Source of the DNA: Pseudomonadota bacterium
GTDB lineage: Bacteria; Desulfobacterota; Desulfobulbia; Desulfobulbales; Desulfocapsaceae
Assembly: GCA_023412495.1 (NCBI GenBank)
Contig: JAEYNP010000145.1
Coordinates: forward strand, 1 to 64,000
Length of the DNA stretch: 64,000 bases
Direction: 5' to 3'
Shown here: one piece after another, positions 7,523-16,826 of the stretch
Layout: the number at the start of each line of letters is the position of its first letter
Position numbering within the stretch: the stretch's first letter is position 1
The notes under the pieces: generated by a model
The model's input: only the letters and a program-made list of their open reading frames with translations
The model's database searches: none
Told to the model about the DNA's origin: nothing
Translations under genes and position numbers: made by a program

Positions 7523-10500
7523 TTAAAACGTCACCTTCTCCGCCCCGCAGACCAGCTCGCGAAATTCGTTGATCCAGTTCTTGCCGCCAAGCGACTCGGC
7601 CAGGAGGACCGCCATGTGCTGCGGCATGATGCCCATTTCCCGGTTGCGGCCGAGGCCGGAGAGGCAGGACGGGCAGTTGGTGGCGATGACGGTGGCGTTA
7701 TTGCCAGTCATGGCCTTTTCCATGGATTCCCTTTTTCGTTCGAGCATGGCGAAGGCGATGTCGGGTCTCGAGATGGCGAGGGTCCCCGCTTCTGAGCAGC
7801 AGTTGGGGACCTTGCGCACATCCGCGTGCAGCCGGCCGAGCAGATTCGCCCCCTCGCCGTCGAAGGAATCGTGGCAGGGGGTGTGGTAGAGGATGGTGCC
7901 GGGCCGGTGCTGGATGAATCGTCCGTTGGCGTTCTCCATGACGAACTGGGAGACGTCGACAATGCTGCAGTCGAAGATCTCGCCGCAGCCCATGTCATGG
8001 AGCGCCTCCCGGCAGGTGCCGCAGCTGATGAGGAAGGCATCGAACACCATATGGCCGAGCATCTCCCTGATCTGGGTGAGGATGATGGTGTCCCGGAGAG
8101 TGATGACGCCCGCCATCTTCTTCTTGGCGTTGACTTTGGCCGGGAAGCCGCAGCAGAGGAAGGGCGGCGGCAGCACCACCCGAATGTTGTTCTTGGCCAG
8201 CAGGTAGACCGCGGCCATGGAGATCTCGCTGTAGAGCCGCTCCGAACCGCAGCCCGGAAAATAGAAGACGGTCTTGCCCACCTGGCCTTCGGGGCTGATC
8301 ATCAGGGCTTCCCGATCGGAATACTGGGGGAGCGCGGCGGTGAGCGTCGTGGGCGAGGCCGGCATCATCGGCGACTTGAGCATGTTCAGGGCCCGCCAGC
8401 TCTTGTCGGTGACGGCCGGCGGCGCCTGCTTGTAGGCCGCGGCCGCCAGGCGCTGGGCCGCGCTGCCCCATTCCATAACGACTTTTCGGAACACGCGGTT
8501 GACGATCCGGTAGCGGTTTTTCAGGTAGAGGAGCGAGAGCCTCGTGGCAGGCGCCGTATGTTTGTAGCCGAGGTCGGCGAGGATCTCACGCTCGAGGATC
8601 GAGACCTCGGCGGTGTCGATATCGACCGGGCAGGGTGCGAGGCACTTCCTGCACATGGTGCAGTGGTCGGCGATCTCCTCCAGGTTCTTCAGCTGGTTGA
8701 AGCGCGGCAGGTGCGAGCGCTGCATGTCGTAGAGCAGAGCCTCGATGAGCGAGCCGATCACCATGTTCTTGTTGCGCGGGTGCATGAAGATGTTGCTGCC
8801 CGGATGGTAGACGCAGCAGACCGGCATGCACTTGCCGCAGCGGATGCACTTACTGATCATCGACGACAGCTGGGCCAGCGACCCGTACTGGAGGATCTTC
8901 GCCTCGAGCTCGAGCAGGTTGAAGGACGGGGTGAAGACCTTGTCGATGATCGCCGGGTCGTTCAGCATCCCCGGATTCATGATGCTCTGAGGGTCGATCT
9001 CTTTGCGGTAGGCGCGCAGCTCTTCCAGGCTGGCCTCTTCCAGGAACTTCATCTTGGTGATGCCGATGCCGTGCTCGCCGCTCACCACGCCGCCCAGCTC
9101 CACGGCTTTCGCCATGATGTCCTCGGCGGTCTTCTCCGCCCGTTTCATCATGTCGCGGTCGTTGGAGAAGACCGGGATGTTGACGTGAATGTTGCCGTCG
9201 CCCGCGTGCATGTGGGTGGCGATGACGATGCGCTTCGAGCGCACCTCGTGGAAGAGAGACTCTATTATACCGCTGACCTTTTTATAGCCGGAAAACAGCT
9301 CGAGCAGGTCGGCCAAGAGCTTCTCGATCGAGGCCTCGTAGGCGATGGCGCCCTTGGCCCGCAGGCCGAGCTTCGTCAGCTTTTCCCGGCACAACTCCCC
9401 CGCCTTGGGGATCTTCGCCTCCAGCCAGTCCGGGTCCTCGATGGGCTCGGCGGTCTTCAGGTACTCGATGGTCCGGTGGATGAACTGCTCCTTGTTGTAG
9501 ATATCCTCGGCGATATTGTAGGCATCCACGTAGCGGGCGAATTCGGCCAGCGCCGGCAGGGGCAGGACGATGTCTTCGTTGAGCTTGAAGGCGTTGGTCC
9601 GGGCGGAGATGGCGCCGAGGCGCTTGCGGTCGCGCCAGAAGCGTACGGCTTCGTCCGCGTCCTGGGCGATGAAAAGCTCGGTGTTTTTATAAGGTTCAAG
9701 GAGTTTTATCAGTCGCTCCTTGCCGCGCAGGACCTGGGCGGTGGTGTGGCCGACCATATCGATCAAGAGGACCGCCTTCGGGTGCTCGCTGCGGGCCGCC
9801 TTGAACTTGTACTTGATTGCCCGGATATACTCCTCGTCAAAGTGCTCGAGCGCCATCAGCGCCTCCTCGCCCTCATTGACGAATTCTTCCGAGATCTTGA
9901 CGATGACCCGGCTGGCCTCGTCCATGTCCTCGCCGTAGAACTCAAGACAGTAGGTCAACTTTTTAGGGTAGGCCTCATAGAGGACGAACTCGCCGGAGGT
10001 GATGACCCCGTCGGTGCCTTCCTTCTGGAAGCCGGGAAGACCCTTCAGCGCCTTGTTGGTGATGTCCTTCCACAGGCCTTTCTTGCGGATCTCGGTGCCG
10101 GTGAGCTGAACTTCGCGCAATACCTTGCCTGACTGGTTTGTCACCTCGAAGCGGACCAGATCGTCTGGCAGGATCTTGCGCATCGGGTGCTCGACCCGCC
10201 GGACGGTGAGGAGCCCCTTGCCCGGCATGGCGATGGTATAGGCAAGGATGTTGTCGATGGCCGTCCCCCAGAGCACCGCGGTCTTGCCCCCGGCATTCTC
10301 GGCGATGTTGCCGCCGATGGTCGAGGCCCAGGCGCTGGTGGGGTCGGTGGCGAAGACCAGCTTTTGCTTTGTCGCATGGGCCATGGCGTCGGAGGTGACG
10401 ACCCCCGCCTCGACCTTCAGCACCGGGATCTTTTTGCCATCGCCAAGATGCGGCATGTCGCGATGGGCGATGTCATGGATCTTGGTCAGCTTCTCGGTAT

Positions 10501-11161
10501 TGATGATGACGCAGCCGCCGGTCACTGGCACGCTGCCGCCGGTCAGCCCGGTGCCGCCGCCGCGGGGGATGATCTTAAGGCCCATCTCCGCCACAGCCTG
10601 CATGAGCGGCGGCACCTGCTCTTCGCTCGACGGACGCAGCACCGCCAGGGGCAGGAAGAGGCGCCAATCGGTCGCGTCGGTGGCGTGGCCGATGAGGGTG
10701 AAGGGATCGAAGCGAACGTTCTCCTTGCCGATGATCGCCCCCAGCTTCTTCTGCATCTGGGCTCTGAGCGCAGGGGCGTCATGGATCTCCTTCTTCAGCT
10801 CGCAGAGCTTTGTGCGGCAGATGCCGACCAGGCGCAGGACCTTGGCGCTGCGTTCGTTGCCCACCCGGCCGACCCTGGCCGCATCCTCGATGATGGTGAG
10901 ATCCTCGGCCGCGGTCTTTAAGAACTTGTGGCGGCGGCGCGGCGAATCGATAAGTTCCTGGAACAGGAAGGGGTTGCGCCGGAGGATGAAGAGATCCCCC
11001 ATGAAACGCATGACGAGCCGCGCCGACCGCCCGGTGATCCGCTGGCTGCGCAGTTCTTCGAGGTCCTCCCAGACCTCGGAGCCGAACAGCAGGTTGATGA
11101 TCAGCTTGTCGTCCGCGGACGTGAAGTTGTAAGGAATCTCACGATAATCTTTTACGTTCAT
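7523..11161 (-). CDS. FAD/FMN-linked oxidoreductase fused to Fe-S/CCG subunit (DUF3683 type, D-lactate/glycolate oxidase-like)
   Basis: A 1212-residue fusion. Order: N-terminal DUF3683-like region (about 1-160), PCMH-type FAD domain with PRGGGTGLTGGSVPVTGG (about 205-225), FAD-oxidase C-terminal domain ending near GEHGIGITKMKFL and INPGMLNDP, two 4Fe-4S motifs (CIRCGKCMPVCC and CTMCRKCLAPCP), then two CCG cysteine domains (PGCGSERLYS, CCGFPAKV, CGTCREAL; HTPCHDSF, CCSEAGTL, NCPSCLSG). It thus joins what glcD and glcF encode separately at 21.5-24.2 kb. Related enzymes oxidise 2-hydroxyacids such as D-lactate and pass electrons through the Fe-S part to the membrane pool; the actual substrate is not readable. 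It is cytoplasmic, since no signal peptide is seen. Confidence 0.85.
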   Translation of the reverse strand: MNVKDYREIPYNFTSADDKLIINLLFGSEVWEDLEELRSQRITGRSARLVMRFMGDLFILRRNPFLFQELIDSPRRRHKFLKTAAEDLTIIEDAARVGRVGNERSAKVLRLVGICRTKLCELKKEIHDAPALRAQMQKKLGAIIGKENVRFDPFTLIGHATDATDWRLFLPLAVLRPSSEEQVPPLMQAVAEMGLKIIPRGGGTGLTGGSVPVTGGCVIINTEKLTKIHDIAHRDMPHLGDGKKIPVLKVEAGVVTSDAMAHATKQKLVFATDPTSAWASTIGGNIAENAGGKTAVLWGTAIDNILAYTIAMPGKGLLTVRRVEHPMRKILPDDLVRFEVTNQSGKVLREVQLTGTEIRKKGLWKDITNKALKGLPGFQKEGTDGVITSGEFVLYEAYPKKLTYCLEFYGEDMDEASRVIVKISEEFVNEGEEALMALEHFDEEYIRAIKYKFKAARSEHPKAVLLIDMVGHTTAQVLRGKERLIKLLEPYKNTELFIAQDADEAVRFWRDRKRLGAISARTNAFKLNEDIVLPLPALAEFARYVDAYNIAEDIYNKEQFIHRTIEYLKTAEPIEDPDWLEAKIPKAGELCREKLTKLGLRAKGAIAYEASIEKLLADLLELFSGYKKVSGIIESLFHEVRSKRIVIATHMHAGDGNIHVNIPVFSNDRDMMKRAEKTAEDIMAKAVELGGVVSGEHGIGITKMKFLEEASLEELRAYRKEIDPQSIMNPGMLNDPAIIDKVFTPSFNLLELEAKILQYGSLAQLSSMISKCIRCGKCMPVCCVYHPGSNIFMHPRNKNMVIGSLIEALLYDMQRSHLPRFNQLKNLEEIADHCTMCRKCLAPCPVDIDTAEVSILEREILADLGYKHTAPATRLSLLYLKNRYRIVNRVFRKVVMEWGSAAQRLAAAAYKQAPPAVTDKSWRALNMLKSPMMPASPTTLTAALPQYSDREALMISPEGQVGKTVFYFPGCGSERLYSEISMAAVYLLAKNNIRVVLPPPFLCCGFPAKVNAKKKMAGVITLRDTIILTQIREMLGHMVFDAFLISCGTCREALHDMGCGEIFDCSIVDVSQFVMENANGRFIQHRPGTILYHTPCHDSFDGEGANLLGRLHADVRKVPNCCSEAGTLAISRPDIAFAMLERKRESMEKAMTGNNATVIATNCPSCLSGLGRNREMGIMPQHMAVLLAESLGGKNWINEFRELVCGAEKVTF

Positions 11162-11701
11162 TTTCTTTCTGGCCTTGACTGCGAAAGCGCTTCCGCTGGT
11201 TCAATCTCAAACGTTGTTTTTCCCTTAAAAATAGAATACGGCCTCTCGCCGGAGTTTTTTCTGAAGGAAAAATCTTGATTCGGCAGAAACCGCCGAATAT
11301 ATGGGGCAGTAGTAAAAACTTCAGATGGGGATCATACCATGATGGGGTGAAACGGGGACGGCCACCAAGAAGTAATCCACATTTTCCCGGTATGGTGCGA
11401 AAGCAGATGGAGGAAGTGCCGCGATCCAGAGGGAGAAGAAAACTGCCGAACCTATTTATTTACCATCTCCATTGAATTTTTCCAGTTTTTTGTCTGCGAG
11501 GTCGACACAAAAGCAATTGGGGTGTAACTTTGTTTGATTTCAGTTAACTCGGTCGGCAGGTATCCTTCCGGCTAAGGCGGAATTCGCCTGTTCTGAGACA
11601 CCGCAATAAAGAATTTGATGGTACAAGAAATGAATTTCTAAGGTACTAATGTATCCGCCGGCCGGGACCGCAAACGAGCCAGGCAGGCAAAGGGAGTAAC
11701 T
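11162..11701. other. 540-bp intergenic region with a partial two-hairpin repeat
   Basis: A partial copy of the two-hairpin element lies at about 11620-11652 (ACAAGAAATGAATTTCTAAG GTACTA), keeping only the right arm. A 66-codon frame at 11275-11475 has no family resemblance that I recognise and poor start context. I see no RNA gene or clear promoter. Confidence 0.4.
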
Positions 11702-11908
11702 TTGGAAAAATATTCCTCCGCCATTATTGTAGTTTGTATCCTGAATGTGCTTACAGGCTGCAAGCCTCTTTATGAAAGCATTACAGCCGAGCAGAGGGAA
11801 GAGTGCTATCGCCTGGAGTATCCTGATCAGGAGGAGTGCCTGCAGCAAGCGACTGTCGGATATGAAGCCTATGAAAAGGAACGGAGAGAGGCAACGCGGC
11901 GGCAGTAG
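11702..11908 (+). CDS. Small predicted lipoprotein, 68 residues
   Basis: Starts at TTG, preceded by AGGGAGTAAC at good distance. The N-terminus (KYSSAIIVVCILNVLTGC) is a lipoprotein signal with an LTGC lipobox, so Cys20 would be acylated after cleavage. The mature part is about 49 residues, acidic and helical, with a CYRLEYPDQEECLQQA stretch holding two cysteines that could form a disulfide. Function unknown. It lies 41 bp before the diguanylate cyclase and may be cotranscribed with it. Confidence 0.6.
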   Translation: MEKYSSAIIVVCILNVLTGCKPLYESITAEQREECYRLEYPDQEECLQQATVGYEAYEKERREATRRQ

Positions 11909-11949
11909 GCCGCGATGTTCACTGCCCGGGCCCTCGAGGTGAAAAGGAA

Positions 11950-13464
11950 ATGAGGTCTTACCTTTTTGAAATGTTGACCCGTCTTGTCACCCGCGGAAAC
12001 AGGATTGTCGACATCGACGCCGAAAGCCGCTTCCTGCAGTATACCGTGATCAGCTGCGCCGGTCTTGCAACCATGATCGGCTTCGGTCTCTATAACCTTT
12101 TGCAGGGCCGGTACCTTCTCTTTTTCGCCATCGCCGTCTTCGCGCTCGGTCTCATCGTCGGCTGGATCCTGCTCTATCGCGGCAGGTCCGGAGTCATGGT
12201 CTACCGGGGAAACGTCTTCCTGTTCTATGCCCTCCTGCTCTATATGATCCACCTGAGCGGCGAGGACCACTCGAAAATTCTCTGGGTCAACATTTCTCCG
12301 CTCATTACTTTCTTCCTCTTGGGCCGGAGGGAGGGATTGGCGTGGATCGGCTTCATGTGGTTCTGCCTCTTCATCTACTTCTTCAAGCCTTTCGAACTGC
12401 CAGGCGGGAACGTCTACAGTACGGTCTACGCCGTTCGTTTCCTGGTGAGCTTTACGGTCATCTCCGTGATCGCCTACTTTTACGAAAATTTTCGCTTCCG
12501 CTACCTGGTTGTCCTGAAGGAGAAAAACAGCCTGCTTTCGGCGGAAATCGAGGAGCGGCAGAAGGCGGAAAGGTCGCTTCGGGAGAGCGAGGCCCGCTAC
12601 CGGGCCATTTACCTGCACGCCGCGGAAGGGATCATGCTCGTCAATTTCCACGGTGATATAGTCGAATGCAATCCGCAGATTCTGGCAATGCTCGGCTACC
12701 GGAAGACGGATGTGGTGGGACGCAATATCTTTTCCTTCTTCCATCCGGAGGACCTGGCGCGGTTGCCGCCGCAGATCGACAAGCTCCGCTCCGGTGAAGT
12801 GCTGTTGCTCGAACGCCGCCTGCGGACAGTCTCGGGGGTCTACCTGCTCTGCGAGCAGAGCGGCAAGAAGATCAACGACGACCTGATCATCCTGCTCTAC
12901 CGCGACATAACAGAGAGGAAGATCGCCGAACTCGCCCTGGAACGGGCCAACCAGGCCCTCGATCAGCTGGCCCATCTGGACGGCCTGACCCAGATCGCCA
13001 ACCGTCGCCGTTTCGACCAGGCATTGGGGACCGAGTGGCTGCGCATGAAAAGGGAGGGCAAGGAGATAGGCCTCATCATGGCCGATATTGATTATTTCAA
13101 GCAGTACAACGATATATATGGTCATCAGGCAGGTGACGACTGTCTCAGGAGCGTGGCCTCGACCCTGGCCTCCCTGGTTCGCCGGCCGGCCGACCTGGTC
13201 GCCCGCTACGGCGGCGAGGAATTCGTGATCCTTCTGCCGGACACCGATATCGAGGGTTGCAGGCAGATCGCCGAGAAGATGCGTCAAAAGATCGAACTGT
13301 TGCGAATCCCCCATGCGGGCTCGAAGGCCCATTCGGTGGTGACAATAAGTTTCGGGGTGGCGGTGGCCCGGCCGGTCGAAGACGACGGTTACGAAATGCT
13401 GATCCGGATGGCCGACAAAGCACTCTATTCGGCCAAGGAAAGGGGGAGGAACAGGGTCGCATGA
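11950..13464 (+). CDS. Membrane diguanylate cyclase with PAS and GGDEF domains
   Basis: A 504-residue protein. Residues about 25-185 contain roughly six membrane helices, followed by a short coiled-coil (EIEERQKAERSLRESEARY), PAS at about 205-320, and a GGDEF domain at about 340-500. The active-site motif is GGEEF at 421-425, so cyclic-di-GMP synthesis is expected. RPAD, five residues before the motif, matches the RxxD product-inhibition site. No EAL domain. The membrane part is of an unrecognised sensor class. The ATG follows AGGTGAAAAGGAA. The stop is directly followed by heptamer repeats. Confidence 0.88.
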   Translation: MRSYLFEMLTRLVTRGNRIVDIDAESRFLQYTVISCAGLATMIGFGLYNLLQGRYLLFFAIAVFALGLIVGWILLYRGRSGVMVYRGNVFLFYALLLYMIHLSGEDHSKILWVNISPLITFFLLGRREGLAWIGFMWFCLFIYFFKPFELPGGNVYSTVYAVRFLVSFTVISVIAYFYENFRFRYLVVLKEKNSLLSAEIEERQKAERSLRESEARYRAIYLHAAEGIMLVNFHGDIVECNPQILAMLGYRKTDVVGRNIFSFFHPEDLARLPPQIDKLRSGEVLLLERRLRTVSGVYLLCEQSGKKINDDLIILLYRDITERKIAELALERANQALDQLAHLDGLTQIANRRRFDQALGTEWLRMKREGKEIGLIMADIDYFKQYNDIYGHQAGDDCLRSVASTLASLVRRPADLVARYGGEEFVILLPDTDIEGCRQIAEKMRQKIELLRIPHAGSKAHSVVTISFGVAVARPVEDDGYEMLIRMADKALYSAKERGRNRVA

Positions 13465-13562
13465 CAGAAGCCGGAAGCCAGAGGCCAGAAGCCAGACAGT
13501 TTGGTCGCCGGAGGCGACAATTTATTCTGGTTTCTGTCCTCTGGTTTCCGGTTTCTGGCTGG
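13464..13562. repeat. Inverted pair of 7-nt arrays (CCAGAAG / CTTCTGG) around a small hairpin
   Basis: Left array: GAAGCCGGAAGCCAGAGGCC and AGAAGCCAGACAG. Right array: TTCTGTCCTCTGGTTTCCGG and TTTCTGGCTGG, the inverse unit. Between them GTCGCCGGAGGCGAC can form a hairpin. The right array overlaps the last codons of the MFS gene, so its C-terminus SQKPETRGQKPE is repeat-derived. Confidence 0.65.
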
Positions 13563-14772
13563 CGCCGCCGTCAATGGCATCGCGGCGGAGCGAAATGAGC
13601 ACCGCGCAGCCGAGCAGCAGACAGGACAGGGAGGCAAGCGGCACGGTGAAGCTACGCAGACTGTCGAAGGCCACACCCGCAAGGATGGGTGACAGCGATG
13701 CAGGGATGTTGCTGGAGAACAGCCAGCCGTAGACCTGGCCGACCCTCTCCGCGCCCCAGCAGCGGGCGGCGGACGACACGTAGACGACCAGCACCCCGCC
13801 GTAGTTGAAGCCGGTGAGAACCGCCACAGTCCAGAAACCATAAGAGGATCCGAGCAGCGCCGGGGCGCCCAGCAGTACCAGGGCCTGGCAGGCGAGATTG
13901 GCCCGGACCGCCGTCGTTGACCGAACCCTGTCGAAAATCATTCCCCACACGATCCGGCCTGCGGCATTGGCCAGGGCGAAGAGCGAGACGGCGGTGATGC
14001 CGATCCGCACCGCATCGCCGTCCCCCCGGTACAGTTCCTTGAGGTTGGCGTTGACGGCGAACCCGGCGGCAAGGGCTACGAACATCGCTCCGTAGAGGAT
14101 GCGGAAGGCGGGGTGCGCGATGATTTCGCGTATCCTCACCGGCTGGGAGGCGAACCGCAGGGGCTCGGCCGGAGGAAAATGCATCGTGGCGCCGGAGAGG
14201 ACTACGGTGACCATGAAGATCAGGCCGAAGATGAAAAAGGTTTCGAAGGGAGTTTTGCCCATGGTTGCCATGAGCCAGCCACCGATCTGGCTGACCAGGG
14301 CGGCCCCTCCTCCGAAGCCCGCCACGGCGATGCCGGTCACCAGGCCCTTGGAACGGGGGAACCAGCGGATGCAGACGGCGATGGGGACGATGTAGGCCAT
14401 GCCGGCTCCGATGCCTGCCAGCAGCCCGATGCCCAGGACGGTGAGAACGAAACTGTGGGCGCCGAGACCGGCCAGCAGCCAGCCCCCGCCGAAGCAGAGC
14501 CCGCCAGCCATGGCGCAGATCCGCGGGCCGATGCGCGGCAGCAGCATGCCGGTGATTATCATGGTCAGCGGGAAGATGAAGTAGAAGGCGGTGAAGGGAA
14601 TCTGAACCGGCCCCTGCTGCAAGCCTGTCAGGGCTTTCAGGGGCTGAACGTAGACGCTCCATGAGTAGGTGGCGCCCAGACACATCTGCATCATGACGGC
14701 GGCAAGGAGAATGATATAGCGCACGGGATCCTTGGGTTGAAAAAGATTCGGGACAGCTTTCCGGGAATGCAT
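13522..14772 (-). CDS. MFS transporter, oxalate/formate antiporter (OFA) type
   Basis: A 416-residue integral membrane protein with about 12 predicted helices. The N-terminal half carries ATYSWSVYVQPLKALTGLQQ and the PFTAFYFIFPLTMIITGMLL segment typical of OFA-family carriers, then GIGAGMAYIVPIAVCIRWFP R. The family exchanges small mono- or dicarboxylates, or takes up organic acids by proton symport; with acetate kinase next along the plus strand, acetate, formate or lactate are reasonable guesses, but only guesses. The last dozen residues are encoded by heptamer repeats and are probably not functional. Converges with the diguanylate cyclase. Confidence 0.82.
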   Translation of the reverse strand: MHSRKAVPNLFQPKDPVRYIILLAAVMMQMCLGATYSWSVYVQPLKALTGLQQGPVQIPFTAFYFIFPLTMIITGMLLPRIGPRICAMAGGLCFGGGWLLAGLGAHSFVLTVLGIGLLAGIGAGMAYIVPIAVCIRWFPRSKGLVTGIAVAGFGGGAALVSQIGGWLMATMGKTPFETFFIFGLIFMVTVVLSGATMHFPPAEPLRFASQPVRIREIIAHPAFRILYGAMFVALAAGFAVNANLKELYRGDGDAVRIGITAVSLFALANAAGRIVWGMIFDRVRSTTAVRANLACQALVLLGAPALLGSSYGFWTVAVLTGFNYGGVLVVYVSSAARCWGAERVGQVYGWLFSSNIPASLSPILAGVAFDSLRSFTVPLASLSCLLLGCAVLISLRRDAIDGGASQKPETRGQKPE

Positions 14773-15139
14773 CTCGTCCCTTGAACGGAAAGCGTGACAA
14801 GGGATCGGCTCAACGCTGCTTTTTACCTTTCCGGAGGAGAGGTTGTCAAGCGGTTCATTTTCCTGATTTGAAATTGGTCATACCAAAAATTGCACCGGCT
14901 CTTTTTACAGCAAGAGTTGACTTTGGTATCATTAGAAAGAATAAGTTGTCTTATGCATCTGCGTGATACGAGATGATGAATCGATCTTGAAAAGATATGC
15001 CACAGTTATAAGACGAGGCATTCATTGGTTTTTTAAAAACCAAAAAGTGCTGCGGTTGGAAGAGACATTTAGTTATTGCCGTTCCGATACTTAATGGGTA
15101 TCTAATGCGGGCTGACCCCCGAGACCCAAGGGTTGTCAT
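14773..15139. other. Intergenic region without recognisable gene
   Basis: AT-rich DNA before the repeats at 15140. TGGTTTTTTAAAAACCA near 15027-15045 is a small palindrome. No ORF with a good start, no RNA gene and no convincing promoter seen. Confidence 0.3.
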
Positions 15140-15215
15140 CCCCTCCAACAGCAGAGGGGATAAGTACCTTCACTAAATTCGTTTCAAAAAAACAAGAAAC
15201 GAATTTCTAAGGTAC
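15140..15215 (+). repeat. Two-hairpin repeat element, copy 2
   Basis: First hairpin CCCCT/AGGGG (15140-15159), then TAAGTACCTTCACT, then arms AAATTCGTTTC and GAAACGAATTT closing with GGTAC at 15215. Compared with copy 1 the first stem is replaced by another paired sequence, and an A-T pair in the long stem is a G-C pair here. Confidence 0.7.
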
Positions 15216-15218
15216 TAA

Positions 15219-15318
15219 GAGCCTGTCGGATTATAGCAATTTTTTCTCAGATCGAGGCAAACTCGAAAAGTTACGGAGCGAAGATATGGGAGAAAAGGGC
15301 ATAACCCGACAAGCTCCC
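15219..15318. repeat. MITE-like element, copy 2
   Basis: Starts GAGCCTGTCGGATTATAGCA and ends GCATAACCCGACAAGCTC, which are imperfect inverted ends of about 18 bp. Nearly the same first 40 bp as copy 1 at 3463. It abuts the two-hairpin element, as at 3463-3643, but in the other order. Confidence 0.7.
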
Positions 15319-15396
15319 AGCAAGGATTGACAGGGATGGGGGGCTTTATTCCGGTCCCTGGTGGAGAACATCAACAGTAGACTCTAGGGAATGAAA

Positions 15397-16602
15397 ATGA
15401 AAATACTCGTTATCAACTCCGGCAGTTCGTCGATCAAATTTCAGCTTCTCGACATGCAGGACGAATCGGTGCTGGCCTCCGGCCTGGTCGAGCGAATCGG
15501 CGAAGCGGAGGGATTGATAAAGTGCACGCTGCGGCCCGGGACCGACCGGGAAACGTCCATCAAAAATGCCGAGGCAGTGCCCGACCACACTACGGGGATG
15601 CGGCTCGCGGTCGACCTGCTCACCGATAAAGAGCAGGGCGTCATCGCCGACCGCTCCGAGATCGGCGCGGTCGGGCACCGGGTGGTGCACGGCGGCGAGG
15701 ATTTTCATCGGCCGACCGTCATCGACGGGGCGGTTATGGCGGCCATCGAAAAGAACATCCCGCTGGCGCCGCTGCACAACCCGGCCAACATCGACGGCAT
15801 TCGGGTGGCCCGGGAACTCTTTGCCGAGGTCCCGCAGGTAGCGGTTTTCGATACCGCCTTCCATCAGACCATCCCGCCCCATGCCTACCACTACGCCCTG
15901 CCCTATGAGCTGTACGAGAAGGAGCGTATCCGGCGCTACGGTTTCCACGGGACCTCCCACAAATACGTGGCCAGCGAGTGCGCGAAGGTCATGGGCCGGG
16001 AACTCGCCACTTTCAACGTCATCACCATCCATCTCGGCAACGGCTGTTCGATGACGGCGGTGCAGGACGGCAAAAGCGTCGATACCAGCCTCGGCTTCAC
16101 CCCCCTCGAAGGTCTGGTGATGGGCACCCGAAGCGGCGACGTCGACCCGGCGATCCATGCCTTTCTCGCCCGCAACTGCGGACTGGACATCGAGGCCATC
16201 GACCGGCTGCTGAACAAGGAATCGGGGCTGAAGGGCCTCTGCGGCATGAACGACATGCGCGACATTCACGCCGCCATCGCCGCCGGCAACGAGCGGGCAA
16301 AACTCGCCCTCGAAGTCCAGACTTACCGGAACAGGAAGTACGTCGGGGCTTTCATGGCCGTGCTCGGCCGGGTGGACGCCATCGTCTTCACCGCCGGCAT
16401 AGGCGAAAACGACGAAGTGGTGCGGGAGAAGAGCCTGGCGGGGCTCGAGCCCTTCGGCATCATCCTGGACAGGAAGGCCAACAGCCAGCGGATAAAGAAA
16501 CCCACCCTGCTCAGCACCCCGGAGAGCCGGGTACAGGTCTGGGGCATTCCCACCAATGAAGAACTGGCCATCGCCCGGGAGACCAAGAACGTAATCGCCT
16601 GA
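15397..16602 (+). CDS. ackA: Acetate kinase
   Basis: A 401-residue enzyme that interconverts acetate + ATP and acetyl phosphate + ADP. Signatures in order: LVINSGSSSIKFQL at the N-terminus, GHRVVHGGE, VFDTAFHQTIP, RRYGFHGTSHKYV with the catalytic His, NVITIHLGNGCS, DTSLGFTPLEGLVMGTRSGD, and FTAGIGENDEVVR. I take the second ATG at 15397, as AGGGA is 7 nt before it; the ATG at 15391 almost touches that site. No phosphotransacetylase is adjacent. In this genome it fits ATP formation from acetyl-CoA made by the acs system, or acetate activation. Confidence 0.96.
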   Translation: MKILVINSGSSSIKFQLLDMQDESVLASGLVERIGEAEGLIKCTLRPGTDRETSIKNAEAVPDHTTGMRLAVDLLTDKEQGVIADRSEIGAVGHRVVHGGEDFHRPTVIDGAVMAAIEKNIPLAPLHNPANIDGIRVARELFAEVPQVAVFDTAFHQTIPPHAYHYALPYELYEKERIRRYGFHGTSHKYVASECAKVMGRELATFNVITIHLGNGCSMTAVQDGKSVDTSLGFTPLEGLVMGTRSGDVDPAIHAFLARNCGLDIEAIDRLLNKESGLKGLCGMNDMRDIHAAIAAGNERAKLALEVQTYRNRKYVGAFMAVLGRVDAIVFTAGIGENDEVVREKSLAGLEPFGIILDRKANSQRIKKPTLLSTPESRVQVWGIPTNEELAIARETKNVIA

Positions 16603-16613
16603 TCCTTCAACAT

Positions 16614-16647
16614 TTCCGGGACCGGCTGCCGGAGGCCGGTTCCGGAA
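16614..16647 (+). terminator. Hairpin after ackA
   Basis: TTCCGGGACCGGC (16614-16626) pairs with GCCGGTTCCGGAA (16635-16647), 13 pairs with one G-U. It is followed by CCCTTTGTAG, a poor U tract, so efficiency is doubtful. Confidence 0.6.
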
Positions 16648-16826
16648 CCCTTTGTAGTCCCCTTCTTGCTTTGTTTCGCTGGATTTCTCCCGCACCTTAA
16701 TGCTCCAGTCTTATTTCGAAGAATTTCCTCATTACCGCTCTTTGCACAAAATGCTTGTCAAGACTTAACACGTTCATGTAACGTGGCCGAAGGGAATTTG
16801 GTGGTAAAAGCTGATAGAGGTAAAGC

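Noticed and set aside
11275..11475. 66-codon frame, possible transposase remnant
   Set aside because: Basic, low-complexity peptide without catalytic motifs; I cannot tie it to any transposase family.
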